Shown: positions 25,493 through 33,161 of the stretch, piece after piece
How positions within the stretch are numbered: the first letter of the stretch is position 1
How the letters are laid out: every line of letters starts with the position of its first letter
Assembly (NCBI RefSeq): GCF_016863015.1
Contig: NZ_BOOB01000008.1
Coordinates: forward strand, 1 to 64,000
Source of the DNA: Microbispora amethystogenes
GTDB taxonomy: Bacteria > Actinomycetota > Actinomycetes > Streptosporangiales > Streptosporangiaceae
Direction of reading: 5' to 3'
DNA length: 64,000 bases
Translations under genes and position numbers: made by a program
Notes under the pieces: generated by a model
Databases searched by the model: none
The model's input: only the letters and a program-made list of their open reading frames with translations
Told to the model about the DNA's origin: nothing

Positions 25493-26541
25493 GGCCGCTG
25501 CCTCAGCGTCACGACGCAGGCGTCGTCCCTTCGGCTGCCGGCGTCGCGCAGCAGGGTGGCGCCGATCACGGCCGGGGTACGGGCGAACAGGCCGGGGAAG
25601 GACGCGGGGTCCCACCGGTCGGTGAGGCCGTCGGAGTGCAGCACCACCGTGGCGTGCGACGGCAGCGCGTACTCGTACTGCTGCGGGCGCCGGCCCTTGT
25701 GCCCGGCGATGCCCGGCAGGGAGATCATGCCCTGGCGGCCCTCGGCGTGCGCGATCCAGCCCGAGATGTTGCCCAGCCCGGCGTACGACACGGTCTCGCG
25801 CTCGACCCTGACGACGGCCACCGCGCCCCCTCTGGTGTGGCCCAGCCCGCGGTGCACGCGTTCCAGCGCGGCGACGGGCGGGGCGAGGGGGTCCTCCAGG
25901 AACAGCCGGACCGCCTCGCGGGAGGCGTGCGCGGCGGCGGCGCCGTGGCCGAGCCCGTCGCAGAGGACGGCCGTGATCACGCCGCCGGTGTCGACCACGG
26001 CGTAGGAGTCGCCGCAGACCGTCTCCTCGCCGATCGGGCGGCGGATCCCGCTCGCGCGCAGCGGCGGCTCGGGCGGGCCGTCCGCGGTGAAGTGCGTCAC
26101 CAGGACGGTGCCCCGGCCCGGCATGCTGTGGACGTCCCAGGCCGAGGCCATGCGGGCGATGGCGCCCAGCCCGATGCCGAGGGTTCCCGAGGTGGAGAAG
26201 CCGTCCCGCAGGGCGCGGGCGAGGTCGGCGATTCCCGGTCCGCGGTCGACGGTCACCAGCTCGACCACGCCCGGCCGCTCGCCGTGCGCGCGCACCAGGA
26301 CGACGCCGTCCTCGGCGTGCTTGACCAGGTTCGAGACCGCCTCGGTGACCGCGACAGCCACCTGGCCCGTGCGGTTCTGGTCGAACCCGGCGGCGGTCGC
26401 GAGCGCGACCGCCGACCTGCGGACGGCGCCGATCACGCTGGGATCGGTGGCGCGGACCCAGACGTCCTCGTGACGGCCGGCCACGCGGCCCTCACCCGGT
26501 TCGCCTGACGGTCCTGCCACTGGGCCACTCAACGGGACCAC
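25489..26541 (-). CDS. RsbT-like ATPase fused to RsbX/SpoIIE phosphatase
   Basis: The 350-residue protein fuses a Bergerat-fold ATP-binding module (AVAVTEAVSNLVKHAED, VDRGPGIADL, GTLGIGLGAIARMAS) to a PP2C-type phosphatase (CGDSYAVVDTGG, VLCDGLGHGAAAA, VLHSDGLTDRW, RRDDACVV). The phosphatase part resembles RsbX, which resets stressosomes by dephosphorylating RsbR/RsbS. Kinase-like and phosphatase modules in one chain suggest both switching directions. The GTG at 26541 overlaps the rsbT end by 13 bases; there is no better start downstream. Confidence 0.88.
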   Translation of the reverse strand: MVPLSGPVAGPSGEPGEGRVAGRHEDVWVRATDPSVIGAVRRSAVALATAAGFDQNRTGQVAVAVTEAVSNLVKHAEDGVVLVRAHGERPGVVELVTVDRGPGIADLARALRDGFSTSGTLGIGLGAIARMASAWDVHSMPGRGTVLVTHFTADGPPEPPLRASGIRRPIGEETVCGDSYAVVDTGGVITAVLCDGLGHGAAAAHASREAVRLFLEDPLAPPVAALERVHRGLGHTRGGAVAVVRVERETVSYAGLGNISGWIAHAEGRQGMISLPGIAGHKGRRPQQYEYALPSHATVVLHSDGLTDRWDPASFPGLFARTPAVIGATLLRDAGSRRDDACVVTLRQRP

Positions 26542-26930
26542 TTGGTCACCGTGATGCGGGTGCCCTCTCCGGGGGCGGAGACCAGGTCGAACTCGTCGAC
26601 GAGCCGCCGCGACCCGCTCAGGCCGAGCCCGAGACCGCCTCCGGTGGTGAAGCCGTCGGTCATCGCCTGCGCGATGTCGGAGATGCCGGGGCCCTCGTCG
26701 GAGAAGACCAGCCGCAGGCCCGGCCGCAGTCCGGTGGAGACCTTCTCGACCTCCACCCGCCCGCCACCGGCGTGCACCAGGACGTTCCTGGCCAGCTCGC
26801 TTGCGGCGGTCACGATCTTGGTTTGGTCGACCAGGGAGAGCCCGATCTCGGCCGCCACGCTCCTGACCTTCTGGCGGACCAGTACGACGTCACCGTTGGT
26901 GGCGATGGGCATCTCCTGCGGCCCGCTCAC
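26529..26930 (-). CDS. rsbT: Stressosome serine/threonine kinase RsbT
   Basis: A 133-residue single-domain Bergerat-fold kinase: TAASELARNVLVHAGGG (N box), FSDEGPGISDIAQAM (G1) and GGGLGLGLSGSRRLVDEF (G2). RsbT phosphorylates the STAS domains of RsbR and RsbS and is released from the stressosome on activation. It overlaps rsbS by four bases (GTGA) and the next gene by 13. No RsbU-type partner with the usual N-terminal RsbT-binding domain is obvious in the operon, so its released target is unclear. Confidence 0.92.
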   Translation of the reverse strand: MSGPQEMPIATNGDVVLVRQKVRSVAAEIGLSLVDQTKIVTAASELARNVLVHAGGGRVEVEKVSTGLRPGLRLVFSDEGPGISDIAQAMTDGFTTGGGLGLGLSGSRRLVDEFDLVSAPGEGTRITVTKWSR

Positions 26931-27292
26931 CCCTCGGCGCTCCTCGCGTGCTCCAGCATCACGACTCCCTTTTCGAGGTTGAGGGCCGTACGCACGCCGC
27001 CGAGCGACAGCCCCAGCTCCACCAGCGTGATCGCCACGGCGGGCCGCATCCCGACCACCACGGTCTCGGCGTCGAGCATGCGCGTCATCGCGGCGATGGT
27101 GGACAGCATCCGGCCGATGAACGAGTCGACGATCTCCACGGCGGTGATGTCGATGATCACCCCGCGTGCCCCTCTGGACACGACCGTGTCGGCCAGGTCC
27201 TCCTGGAGGGTGAGCACGCTCTGGTCGTCCAGATCGATCTGGATGGAGACGATCAGGATGTCGCCGAGCTTGAGGATCGGCACGCGCTCCAT
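26927..27292 (-). CDS. rsbS: Stressosome scaffold STAS protein RsbS
   Basis: A 121-residue single STAS domain. The phospho-acceptor Ser sits in VEIVDSFIGRML, matching the DSF motif of B. subtilis RsbS, and the second half VVVGMRPAVAITLVELG is typical. RsbS and RsbR build the stressosome core that holds RsbT. ATG 27292 overlaps the rsbR stop by one base (TGATG), showing translational coupling. Confidence 0.92.
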   Translation of the reverse strand: MERVPILKLGDILIVSIQIDLDDQSVLTLQEDLADTVVSRGARGVIIDITAVEIVDSFIGRMLSTIAAMTRMLDAETVVVGMRPAVAITLVELGLSLGGVRTALNLEKGVVMLEHARSAEG

Positions 27293-28125
27293 CAGTCGCG
27301 CTCCGCCCTGACCGCGACCCGGGTGGTCGCGGCGCCCTTGAGCTGCACGCCGCTGCGCGACAGCGCGTACGCGAGGGCGTCGGCGAGCGACGCCTTCGTG
27401 ACGATGTCGCCGAACTCGATGCCCAGCGTGACGATGGTGTGCGCGATCTGCGGGCGGATGCCGGAGATCACACACTCCGCGCCCATCAGCCGGGCCGCGA
27501 CGACGGTCTTGAGCAGGTGCTGCGCGACCTCGGTGTCCACCGCGGGCACGCCGGTGATGTCGATCACCGCGTGCTCCGAGCCGGTGTCCACCAGGGTCTG
27601 CAGCAGCTTCTCCATCACCACCTGCGTGCGGGCGGAGTCGAGCGTGCCGACCAGCGGCACCGCGACGATCCCCTCCCACAGCTTCACGACGGGCGTCGAG
27701 AGTTCGAGAAGCTGCTCGGCCTGATCAATGATGATCTTCTCGCGGGCGGCGGAGTAGGTCTCGAAGGTGAACAGTCCAAGATCGTCGATTAGCCGCGACA
27801 GCCAGGCGAAGCCCCGAAGCGCGTCGCCCTGCCCGTCGGCCTCGACCTGTTCGTACACCGCTTCCTTCAGCGAGAACACGACCCGGGCGGTGTCGGAGGG
27901 GGTGTAGCCCTGCCGGGCGCGGGCGCGGGACAGCTCGCCGAGCAGACCGCGTACGTCCGCGAGGTCGGCGTCGCCGGCGAGGGCCGTGCGCAACGCCTGG
28001 TGCAGGTCCCGGAGCTCGTCGATCGGAGCGCCGGATATCTGGCTCCACCGCCGCAGCAGCGGCCCCTCCTCGGATATGAATATCTCAACGATGCGCCGCC
28101 GGGCGGCGTCCGCGGGAACGGTCAC
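27292..28125 (-). CDS. rsbR: Stressosome sensor RsbR
   Basis: The 277-residue protein has an N-terminal helical domain with a non-haem-globin-like pattern (about 10-145) and a C-terminal STAS domain. Both Thr residues phosphorylated in B. subtilis RsbRA appear to be conserved, in VGTLDSARTQVVMEKLL and PAVDTEVAQHLLK. RsbR proteins sense stress through the N-terminal domain. GTG 28125 was chosen because AGGAG lies five bases upstream; the frame stays open to a TTG 15 bases before. First gene of the six-gene operon. Confidence 0.92.
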   Translation of the reverse strand: MTVPADAARRRIVEIFISEEGPLLRRWSQISGAPIDELRDLHQALRTALAGDADLADVRGLLGELSRARARQGYTPSDTARVVFSLKEAVYEQVEADGQGDALRGFAWLSRLIDDLGLFTFETYSAAREKIIIDQAEQLLELSTPVVKLWEGIVAVPLVGTLDSARTQVVMEKLLQTLVDTGSEHAVIDITGVPAVDTEVAQHLLKTVVAARLMGAECVISGIRPQIAHTIVTLGIEFGDIVTKASLADALAYALSRSGVQLKGAATTRVAVRAERD

Positions 28126-28223
28126 ATGTACTCCTGACAACGGCCAAGATGTCTCATCGCAACGCTACCGTCATGAGGACGTAGTACCGCCCACAACTGG
28201 GACATTCCCGGCGTACCGGAAGG

Positions 28224-28634
28224 TCAGCGGCACTTCCGGCAGGTGCCGAAGACGGTGAGATGGCGCACGTCGGTCGCGAAGCCCAGCTCCGCGTCGAGGG
28301 CCGAGACGAGGCCGTCCACCAGCGGAGGTGCCACCTCGGTGACCTCGCCGCAGCCCCGGCAGACGAGGTGGACGTGATCGGCCTCGGAGGCGAGGTGATA
28401 CGTCGGTGCGCCGTGGCCGAGGTGGGTGTGGGTGACGAGCCCGAGCTCCTCCAGCAGTTCGAGGGTCCGGTAGACCGTCGAGATGTTGACCCCTCTGGCC
28501 GTCCGCTGCACCCGGGCGCAGATGTCCTCCGGCGTCGCGTGCCCCAGCTCGGTGACCGCTTCCAGCACGAGCTGGCGCTGGGGGGTGATCCGGTAGCCGC
28601 GGGCCCGCAGCTCCTCGTGCCAAGTCTCGGCCAT
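28224..28634 (-). CDS. Fur family metalloregulator
   Basis: A 136-residue Fur-fold regulator: winged helix (GYRITPQRQLVLEAVTELGH, VNISTVYRTLELLEELGLV), the metal-site region HTHLGHGAPTYHLASEADHVHLVC, and structural zinc Cys pairs CRGCGE and CRKCR. Whether it senses Fe, Zn or peroxide cannot be decided from the motifs. ATG 28634 fits the family start; TAAACT seven bases upstream suggests a leaderless transcript. It lies just downstream of the stressosome operon promoter region on the same strand. Confidence 0.9.
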   Translation of the reverse strand: MAETWHEELRARGYRITPQRQLVLEAVTELGHATPEDICARVQRTARGVNISTVYRTLELLEELGLVTHTHLGHGAPTYHLASEADHVHLVCRGCGEVTEVAPPLVDGLVSALDAELGFATDVRHLTVFGTCRKCR

Positions 28635-28641
28635 GACCAGA

Positions 28642-28647
28642 AGTTTA
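28642..28647 (-). promoter_or_regulatory. -10 element, leaderless fur-family gene
   Basis: TAAACT on the minus strand, seven bases before the ATG at 28634; no ribosome binding site. Confidence 0.5.
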
Positions 28648-28702
28648 GGTCGTGGCGTCAAGATCGGGCTCCGCCACGCCACCGGGGCGGCCGATAATCC
28701 GC

Positions 28703-28731
28703 TTGCCCCTTCGCGGATCGCTCGCATAACT
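28703..28731 (+). promoter_or_regulatory. Promoter of the 13-codon ORF transcript
   Basis: TTGCCC (28703-28708) and CATAAC (28725-28730) are separated by 16 bases, a fair vegetative promoter. A start near 28,737 would give a short leader of about 27 nt before the small ORF. Confidence 0.45.
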
Positions 28732-28763
28732 TGAAGGCACGCAGAAGGGAGGTGGTCCAAACA

Positions 28764-28805
28764 ATGGTTGATCATTATTGGGCTAGCGAGGTGGCTGTCC
28801 GCTAG
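28764..28805 (+). CDS. 13-residue small ORF with strong ribosome binding site
   Basis: The ORF reads MVDHYWASEVAVR and stops with TAG. GGGAGGTGGTC eight to twelve bases upstream is almost fully complementary to the 16S rRNA 3' end, much stronger than most genes here. Behind it lie a near-perfect palindrome (28832-28849) and a T-rich hairpin (28955-28976), and the next plus-strand gene is about 6 kb away, so this is not an attenuator leader for an adjacent gene. I do not recognise it. It may be a small mRNA or dual-function RNA encoded between fur and nitrobindin genes. Confidence 0.5.
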   Translation: MVDHYWASEVAVR

Positions 28806-28831
28806 GACTCGTCCATCTGGACCTTCCGTCT

Positions 28832-28849
28832 GGATGTCGTACGACGTCC
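28832..28849. promoter_or_regulatory. Near-perfect 18-bp palindrome
   Basis: GGATGTCGTACGACGTCC differs from its complement at one symmetric pair. It lies 26 bases after the small ORF and could be an operator or an RNA stem. Confidence 0.3.
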
Positions 28850-28954
28850 CGGCGAATCCTCGACAGTCACCGGAACCCCGGGCAGCCGGCGGCCGCGGAC
28901 GAATGTCCCCGGCCATGGTCCAGCCGGCCCGTCTCCTCAGGAGGCGGAGCGCGC

Positions 28955-28976
28955 CCGGGGTTTCTCTTTTCCCCGG
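28955..28976 (+). terminator. Candidate terminator of the small transcript
   Basis: CCGGGG and CCCCGG pair around a T-rich ten-base loop (28961-28970). The stem is only six bases, so support is modest. Confidence 0.3.
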
Positions 28977-28997
28977 CTGACGCGACCTCTGCTCCCG

Positions 28998-29495
28998 TCA
29001 GGCCTGCTCGTCGAAGTCGCCGGTCCTCCTGAGCTCCGCGGAGGCGTGCGACTGCAGCGGGTGCCCCACCGCCGCCATGTCGTAGGCGTACATGAGGTTG
29101 CCGTTCACCAGGCCGTAGAGCCGGTGGCCCGCGTTGTACTCCTTGGCCGTCGTGGTGCGCGCGACCACGTCCGTACGCAACTCGATCTTGTGGAAGACGA
29201 CCTCTCCCACGTAGATCTCGACGATGCCGGTGGGATGCGCGAGGCACACCTCGATCTGGCGGCCGGGCTGGATGCGCCAGAAGCCGGACTCGGTGGACAG
29301 CGGCCTGACCTTGTTGCCCTCGGCGTCCAGCAGCCAGCTGCGGCTCCGGTAGCTCAGGAACGGCTTCCCGTTGTGCCCGAACACGACCTCCTGGCCGAAG
29401 TTGGCGCTCTCCATGGTGGGATAGCCGATCACGCCGGCCCCCTCCCAGCGGCCCAGGAGGAAGGCGATCGGCTCAAGGTCGGGGTGTACGTCCAT
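28998..29495 (-). CDS. Nitrobindin family haem-binding beta-barrel protein
   Basis: A 165-residue lipocalin-like barrel of the FABP/nitrobindin (DUF1794) family. The N-terminal signature LEPIAFLLGRWEGAGVIGYP and C-terminal HPLQSHASAELRR with the probable proximal haem His are present. Bacterial nitrobindins bind ferric haem, detoxify peroxynitrite and may scavenge NO. TAAGCT seven bases before the ATG suggests a leaderless transcript. The neighbourhood with a fur gene matches Streptomyces. Confidence 0.9.
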   Translation of the reverse strand: MDVHPDLEPIAFLLGRWEGAGVIGYPTMESANFGQEVVFGHNGKPFLSYRSRSWLLDAEGNKVRPLSTESGFWRIQPGRQIEVCLAHPTGIVEIYVGEVVFHKIELRTDVVARTTTAKEYNAGHRLYGLVNGNLMYAYDMAAVGHPLQSHASAELRRTGDFDEQA

Positions 29496-29502
29496 GGAGA
29501 CG

Positions 29503-29508
29503 AGCTTA
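29503..29508 (-). promoter_or_regulatory. -10 element, leaderless nitrobindin gene
   Basis: TAAGCT on the minus strand, seven bases before the ATG at 29495. It overlaps the 3' flank of the response regulator gene. Confidence 0.5.
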
Positions 29509-29523
29509 GAGGCGGCGGGAGGC

Positions 29524-30183
29524 TCAGCGGCCGAGACCGGCGTCCCGCGCCCGGATGATCGCCTCCGCCCGGTCGGCCGCCTGGATCTTGCCGAGCACCG
29601 CGTGCACGTGGTTGCGCACGGTCTTCTGGGACAGGAACAGCCGCGCGGCGATGTCGCCGTTCGACAGCCCGGCGGCCACCAGGTCGAGCACCTCGTGCTC
29701 GCGGGCGGTGAGGCCGGGGAACGCCGCGGCGGCGGCGCCGCTCTGCGGCCTCGGGGCCAGGAACTCGGTGATCCGCCCGGCGAGGACCGCCCCGAACACC
29801 ACGCCGCCGCCGGACACGGTGGTGATCGCGCGCACCACCTCCTCGGGCTCGGCGCCCTTGAGCAGGTAGCCGCGCGCGCCGGCGCGGAGCGCCTCGAAGA
29901 TCGTGCCGTCCTCCTCCGACATGGTCAGCACCACGACACCGGTCTCCGGGCGTTCCCGCAGGATGTGGCGGGTGGCCTCGATGCCGTCCATGCCGGGCAT
30001 CGAGACGTCCATGACCACCACGTCGGGCTCGTTCCGGGCGGCCTGCTCGACGGCCTCGGCGCCGGTCGCGGCGGTCCCGACGACCTCGACCTCGTCGATG
30101 CTGCCCAGCAGGGCCGCGAAGCCCTCGCGGAACACCGGGTGGTCGTCCACCACGAGCACCCTCACCGGGGGCTTTCCCGTCAT
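29524..30183 (-). CDS. NarL/LuxR family response regulator
   Basis: The 219-residue protein has a receiver domain (VRVLVVDDHPVFREG, phospho-Asp in DVVVMDVSMPGMDG, Lys in GYLLKGA) and a C-terminal LuxR helix-turn-helix (LTAREHEVLDLVAAG, IAARLFLSQKTVRNHVHAVLG). It overlaps the sensor kinase stop by four bases (ATGA), so it is its cognate regulator. The target genes are unknown. Confidence 0.93.
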   Translation of the reverse strand: MTGKPPVRVLVVDDHPVFREGFAALLGSIDEVEVVGTAATGAEAVEQAARNEPDVVVMDVSMPGMDGIEATRHILRERPETGVVVLTMSEEDGTIFEALRAGARGYLLKGAEPEEVVRAITTVSGGGVVFGAVLAGRITEFLAPRPQSGAAAAAFPGLTAREHEVLDLVAAGLSNGDIAARLFLSQKTVRNHVHAVLGKIQAADRAEAIIRARDAGLGR

Positions 30184-32300
30184 ATCCCTACCTCTTCCGT
30201 CGTCTCCTCTTGCGGCGCGGCCTCTCGCCTCGGGGCGGGCGGTCCGACGGGCAGCCTCGCCCGCACCAGGGTGCCGCCGGATCCGGCTGAGGTCACGCTG
30301 CACGACCCGCCGAGTTCGGCGGCCCGTTCGCGCAGGGAGACGAGGCCCACGCCGCTCACCGCTCCGGCGCCGAGGCCGACCCCGTCGTCGGTCGTCGCGA
30401 CGTCCAGGCACCCCTCCTCGCCGTCGCGGGTGAGGGTGATCACGCACTCCGTGGCCCGCGCGTGCCGGACCACGTTCGTGAGGGCTTCGGACGCGATCCG
30501 GTACGCCGCCACCTCGACCGCCGCCGGGAGGTCGGACAGGTCGCCGTGCTCCTCGACCCGGATGGTCAGCCCCGGGGTCCGCAGCCGCTCCGCCTGCTGC
30601 CGGATCGCTCCGACCAGGCCGACGTCGTCGAGCGCGGGCGGCCGCAGGCCGTGCACCAGGCGCCGCACCTCGGTGAGCATCCCGCTGAGCTCCTGCCGGG
30701 CCAGGCCGAGGATCCGGTCGGCCTCCTCCGGCGAGCGGCGGCCGGTGATCCGCGCGGTGTCGATCCGGGAGGCGACCGCGGCCAGGGCCGGCCCGAGACC
30801 GTCGTGCAACTCGCGGCGCAGGCGGCGGCGTTCGTCCTCCACCGCCGCGACCAGGCGCTCGCGGCCGGCCTGCAACTCCTCCGCGAGGCGTACGGCGCGG
30901 GCGGCCGCGGCGGCCTGCCGGACCAGGTCGGCCAGCAGCCGTTCGTCGTTCGAGGAGAGCCGGGTGCGGGAGGGCGCCTGGCGGGGCAGCAGCAGCCGGC
31001 CGATCTCCTCGCCGCGGTAGGTGATGGGCAGGGCGCGTGTGCCGGCGGGACGCTCGCCGTCCTCGACCAGCAGCCGTTCGCCGTTGACCTGCTCGATTTC
31101 TACCCCGACGTACGGCGTCCGGAAGGCCCGCGCGACCGTCCGTGCCAGCGTGAGAAGCTGCGTCCCGGAGTCGTCGGCGCGCTCAAGCCTCTCTGCGAGC
31201 CCGGAGATCACCCGGTAGGGATCGTCCCGTTCGCCGACGACCCAGCGCCGCACCAGCCGCCACAGCCGGTGCCGTAGCTGCGCGTACAGGATGGCCACCG
31301 CGAAGACGGCGATGACCAGCCGCTCCCCCTCGTTCAGGCGCGGCCCGAGCAGGCGGCCCGCGCCGCCGAGCACCAGCAGGTCGAGCAGGAGGGTCAGGGC
31401 GAGCAGGGCGCCGTACACCACCGTCCCGCCGAGCAGCCGGTCGATGTCGACGAGGTCCGGCTTGACGATCCCGACCGCGACCGATGCGGCCGTGATGGCC
31501 AGGGCGGTGTCGAGGCCGACGGTGCCGAACTCGTTCGGCAGCAGCCGGATGGTCAGCATGACCAGCAGATCGGCCACGGCCGCCCACAGCAGCCAGCGCA
31601 TGCGCGCCCGGCCGATGCCGGCCGAGCTCCGGTAACGCCGCACCACCACGACGAACGGCGCGACGAGGCTCAGCGGGACGCACAGTTGCGCCACCAGGAG
31701 CACCCCGGTCCAGACGGCGTCCGGCAGCGGGACGTGGAGCGGATCGAGGTCGAGGGAGGTCAGCGGCGCGGGGATGGGGCGGGAGTCGGAGGTCGCCTGC
31801 GCGACGGCGGACGGCGCCGCGACCAGGACCAGCGGGAGCAGGCTCGTCAGGGCCAGGCTGACCAGCGTGATCCCCCGCCACCAGCCCGTGGGCATCTTCC
31901 CATCGGGGTAGAGCAGGAGCACCAGCGGCAGCAGCAGCAACAGGCCCGCGCCGAGCCGCTGGTAGACGAAGTGGGCCGCCGATCCGCCCGGGAGCGCGGG
32001 GTGGTGCATGGTGGCGTAGGCGAGCCAGGAGGCGGCCGCGTCGTCCATCGCCCACCAGGCGCCGAAGACCGCCATGAGCCGGCCCAGGGGATGGCGCGGG
32101 TGCCGGGTGAGCACCGCCGTGCCGGCGGTGGCCAGCGCGACGCCCACCAACGCGTCGGGACCCGCCGGAGGCAGGTCGAGCAGGGCCCGGTGGGCCTGCG
32201 GCACCCGCAGGCCCACCAGCGCCGCCGTCACCGCGGCGGCCACCGCGACCACGAGGAACGCGAGCCCCGCGATGTTCAGGCGCGCAGGCCAACGAACCAT
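30180..32300 (-). CDS. NarL-type membrane histidine kinase (HisKA_3)
   Basis: The 706-residue protein has about eight to ten hydrophobic segments in the first 330 residues, a GAF-like cytoplasmic domain (about 375-465, LERADDSGTQLLTLARTVAR), then HisKA_3 with the phospho-accepting His in RRELHDGLGPALAAV and an HATPase domain (EALTNVVRHARATE, DDGVGLGAGAVSGVGLVSLRER). The signal is unknown. I chose ATG 32300 (MVRWPARLNIAGL) just before the first membrane helix; the open frame upstream is not protein-like. Pairs with the downstream regulator by an ATGA overlap. Confidence 0.88.
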   Translation of the reverse strand: MVRWPARLNIAGLAFLVVAVAAAVTAALVGLRVPQAHRALLDLPPAGPDALVGVALATAGTAVLTRHPRHPLGRLMAVFGAWWAMDDAAASWLAYATMHHPALPGGSAAHFVYQRLGAGLLLLLPLVLLLYPDGKMPTGWWRGITLVSLALTSLLPLVLVAAPSAVAQATSDSRPIPAPLTSLDLDPLHVPLPDAVWTGVLLVAQLCVPLSLVAPFVVVVRRYRSSAGIGRARMRWLLWAAVADLLVMLTIRLLPNEFGTVGLDTALAITAASVAVGIVKPDLVDIDRLLGGTVVYGALLALTLLLDLLVLGGAGRLLGPRLNEGERLVIAVFAVAILYAQLRHRLWRLVRRWVVGERDDPYRVISGLAERLERADDSGTQLLTLARTVARAFRTPYVGVEIEQVNGERLLVEDGERPAGTRALPITYRGEEIGRLLLPRQAPSRTRLSSNDERLLADLVRQAAAAARAVRLAEELQAGRERLVAAVEDERRRLRRELHDGLGPALAAVASRIDTARITGRRSPEEADRILGLARQELSGMLTEVRRLVHGLRPPALDDVGLVGAIRQQAERLRTPGLTIRVEEHGDLSDLPAAVEVAAYRIASEALTNVVRHARATECVITLTRDGEEGCLDVATTDDGVGLGAGAVSGVGLVSLRERAAELGGSCSVTSAGSGGTLVRARLPVGPPAPRREAAPQEETTEEVGI

Positions 32301-32383
32301 CACAAACTGCACCAAAGCAGTGTGCCGCAGCCGGCGCGGGATGTCCCTAGTGCGTATCGGGTGGTGAGCGAAGGGCCGGGCGA

Positions 32384-32464
32384 TCACTCGTCGTGGCCGA
32401 GGAAGTCCTCGATCTTCTTGGTGTAGCCGTGGCTGCGACCGTCCGCTGAGACCGCCTGGGCGGG
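32384..32464 (-). pseudogene. Possible C-terminal remnant of an unidentified gene
   Basis: One minus-strand frame reads PAQAVSADGRSHGYTKKI then EDFLGHDE and a stop, with third-position GC and a charged, protein-like composition; the sequence then changes character toward the inverted repeat at 32,496. It may be the leftover 3' end of a gene lost when this patch was rearranged. I cannot name the family. Confidence 0.3.
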
Positions 32465-32495
32465 ACCTATGCATGCCCCAATGAGCCGGGCGGCC

Positions 32496-32530
32496 CCATG
32501 GAGGTCGACGGCAACCGTCGACCTCCATGG
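32496..32530. terminator. Long perfect stem-loop (16 bp, 3-nt loop)
   Basis: Arms 32496-32511 and 32515-32530 are perfectly complementary, with weaker outer complementarity (ACCTATG 32465-32471 against CATAGGT 32536-32542). It follows the minus-strand secreted-protein gene and probably terminates it. The extended symmetry could also be a mobile-element end. Confidence 0.6.
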
Positions 32531-32617
32531 AAGCCCATAGGTCACCCGGCCGCCACCCATGAGAGTGCCCCGTCGCGGCGGAGCATGTCCACGACCGGCA
32601 TGGACGCGGGATTCAGA

Positions 32618-33043
32618 TCATGACCATGATGCATATGCCTCGATCGTGTGGGCCTTTCCCTTCAGACTGATGCGCATGTAGTAGGCCTCGCCGGGCCTCA
32701 CAGTGACGGAGGTCCCGTGGTAGGTTCCGCCGCAGAAGTACCAGCTCGAGGTCGCTCGGACATGCTTGTCTTTCGTGCGTACCAGCTGGACTCGGTATCG
32801 CGTGCCGTCACCTCCGTTCGAGCACTTCGCCCTGCCATAGAGGTGCCTTCCGGTGGGGACGAAGTCTTTCGTAGGCCAGTATTTGGTAGGACTGTGCTTA
32901 TGCGGTCCCCAATGGCCGCTACTCCGCTGTGATTGGACGACCGCTGGTCTCGAAGTGGTGCTTGCGTCTGCCTGAACGGCGTTGGCACCAGTCACTAGCG
33001 CTACTGCGGACAGGATGACGGCGATCTTTTCCGTAACCACCAC
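32618..33043 (-). CDS. Secreted protein of unknown function
   Basis: The 141-residue product begins with a signal peptide (KIAVILSAVALVTGANAVQA, cleavage near ADA-S). The mature part is basic and rich in His, Tyr and Trp, with two Cys residues (AKCSNGG, WYFCGGTYHG) that could form a disulfide, and a beta-like end SVTVRPGEAYYMRISLKG. No family recognised. Base composition is less GC-rich than the flanking genes. GTG 33043 is supported by AAGGGAG six bases upstream. A 17-bp direct repeat upstream suggests control by the adjacent AraC regulator. Confidence 0.6.
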   Translation of the reverse strand: MVVTEKIAVILSAVALVTGANAVQADASTTSRPAVVQSQRSSGHWGPHKHSPTKYWPTKDFVPTGRHLYGRAKCSNGGDGTRYRVQLVRTKDKHVRATSSWYFCGGTYHGTSVTVRPGEAYYMRISLKGKAHTIEAYASWS

Positions 33044-33106
33044 AACGCACTCCCTTCTCGTCTTCGATCGGTGCCGGCTCAGCTTCGGCCCCTCGATCAT
33101 CACGGG

Positions 33107-33112
33107 AAGCTA
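33107..33112 (-). promoter_or_regulatory. -10 element of the secreted-protein gene
   Basis: TAGCTT on the minus strand lies 12 bases downstream of the proximal AraC-type half-site, so the half-site covers the -35 position, as expected for a class II activator. Confidence 0.4.
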
Positions 33113-33123
33113 TTCACAGTGCC

Positions 33124-33161
33124 TTAGCTGGGTGCGCCAGGTACTTAGCTGTGTGTGCCAG
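33124..33161. promoter_or_regulatory. 17-bp direct repeat with 4-bp gap, candidate AraC-family operator
   Basis: Half-sites 33124-33140 and 33145-33161 match at 15 of 17 positions (TTAGCTG then GTG and GCCAG shared) and are separated by GTAC. Two 17-bp direct half-sites 21 bp apart is exactly the araI1-araI2 geometry. The site lies between an AraC-family gene, whose stop it overlaps, and a secreted-protein gene 81 bp downstream. Confidence 0.65.
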
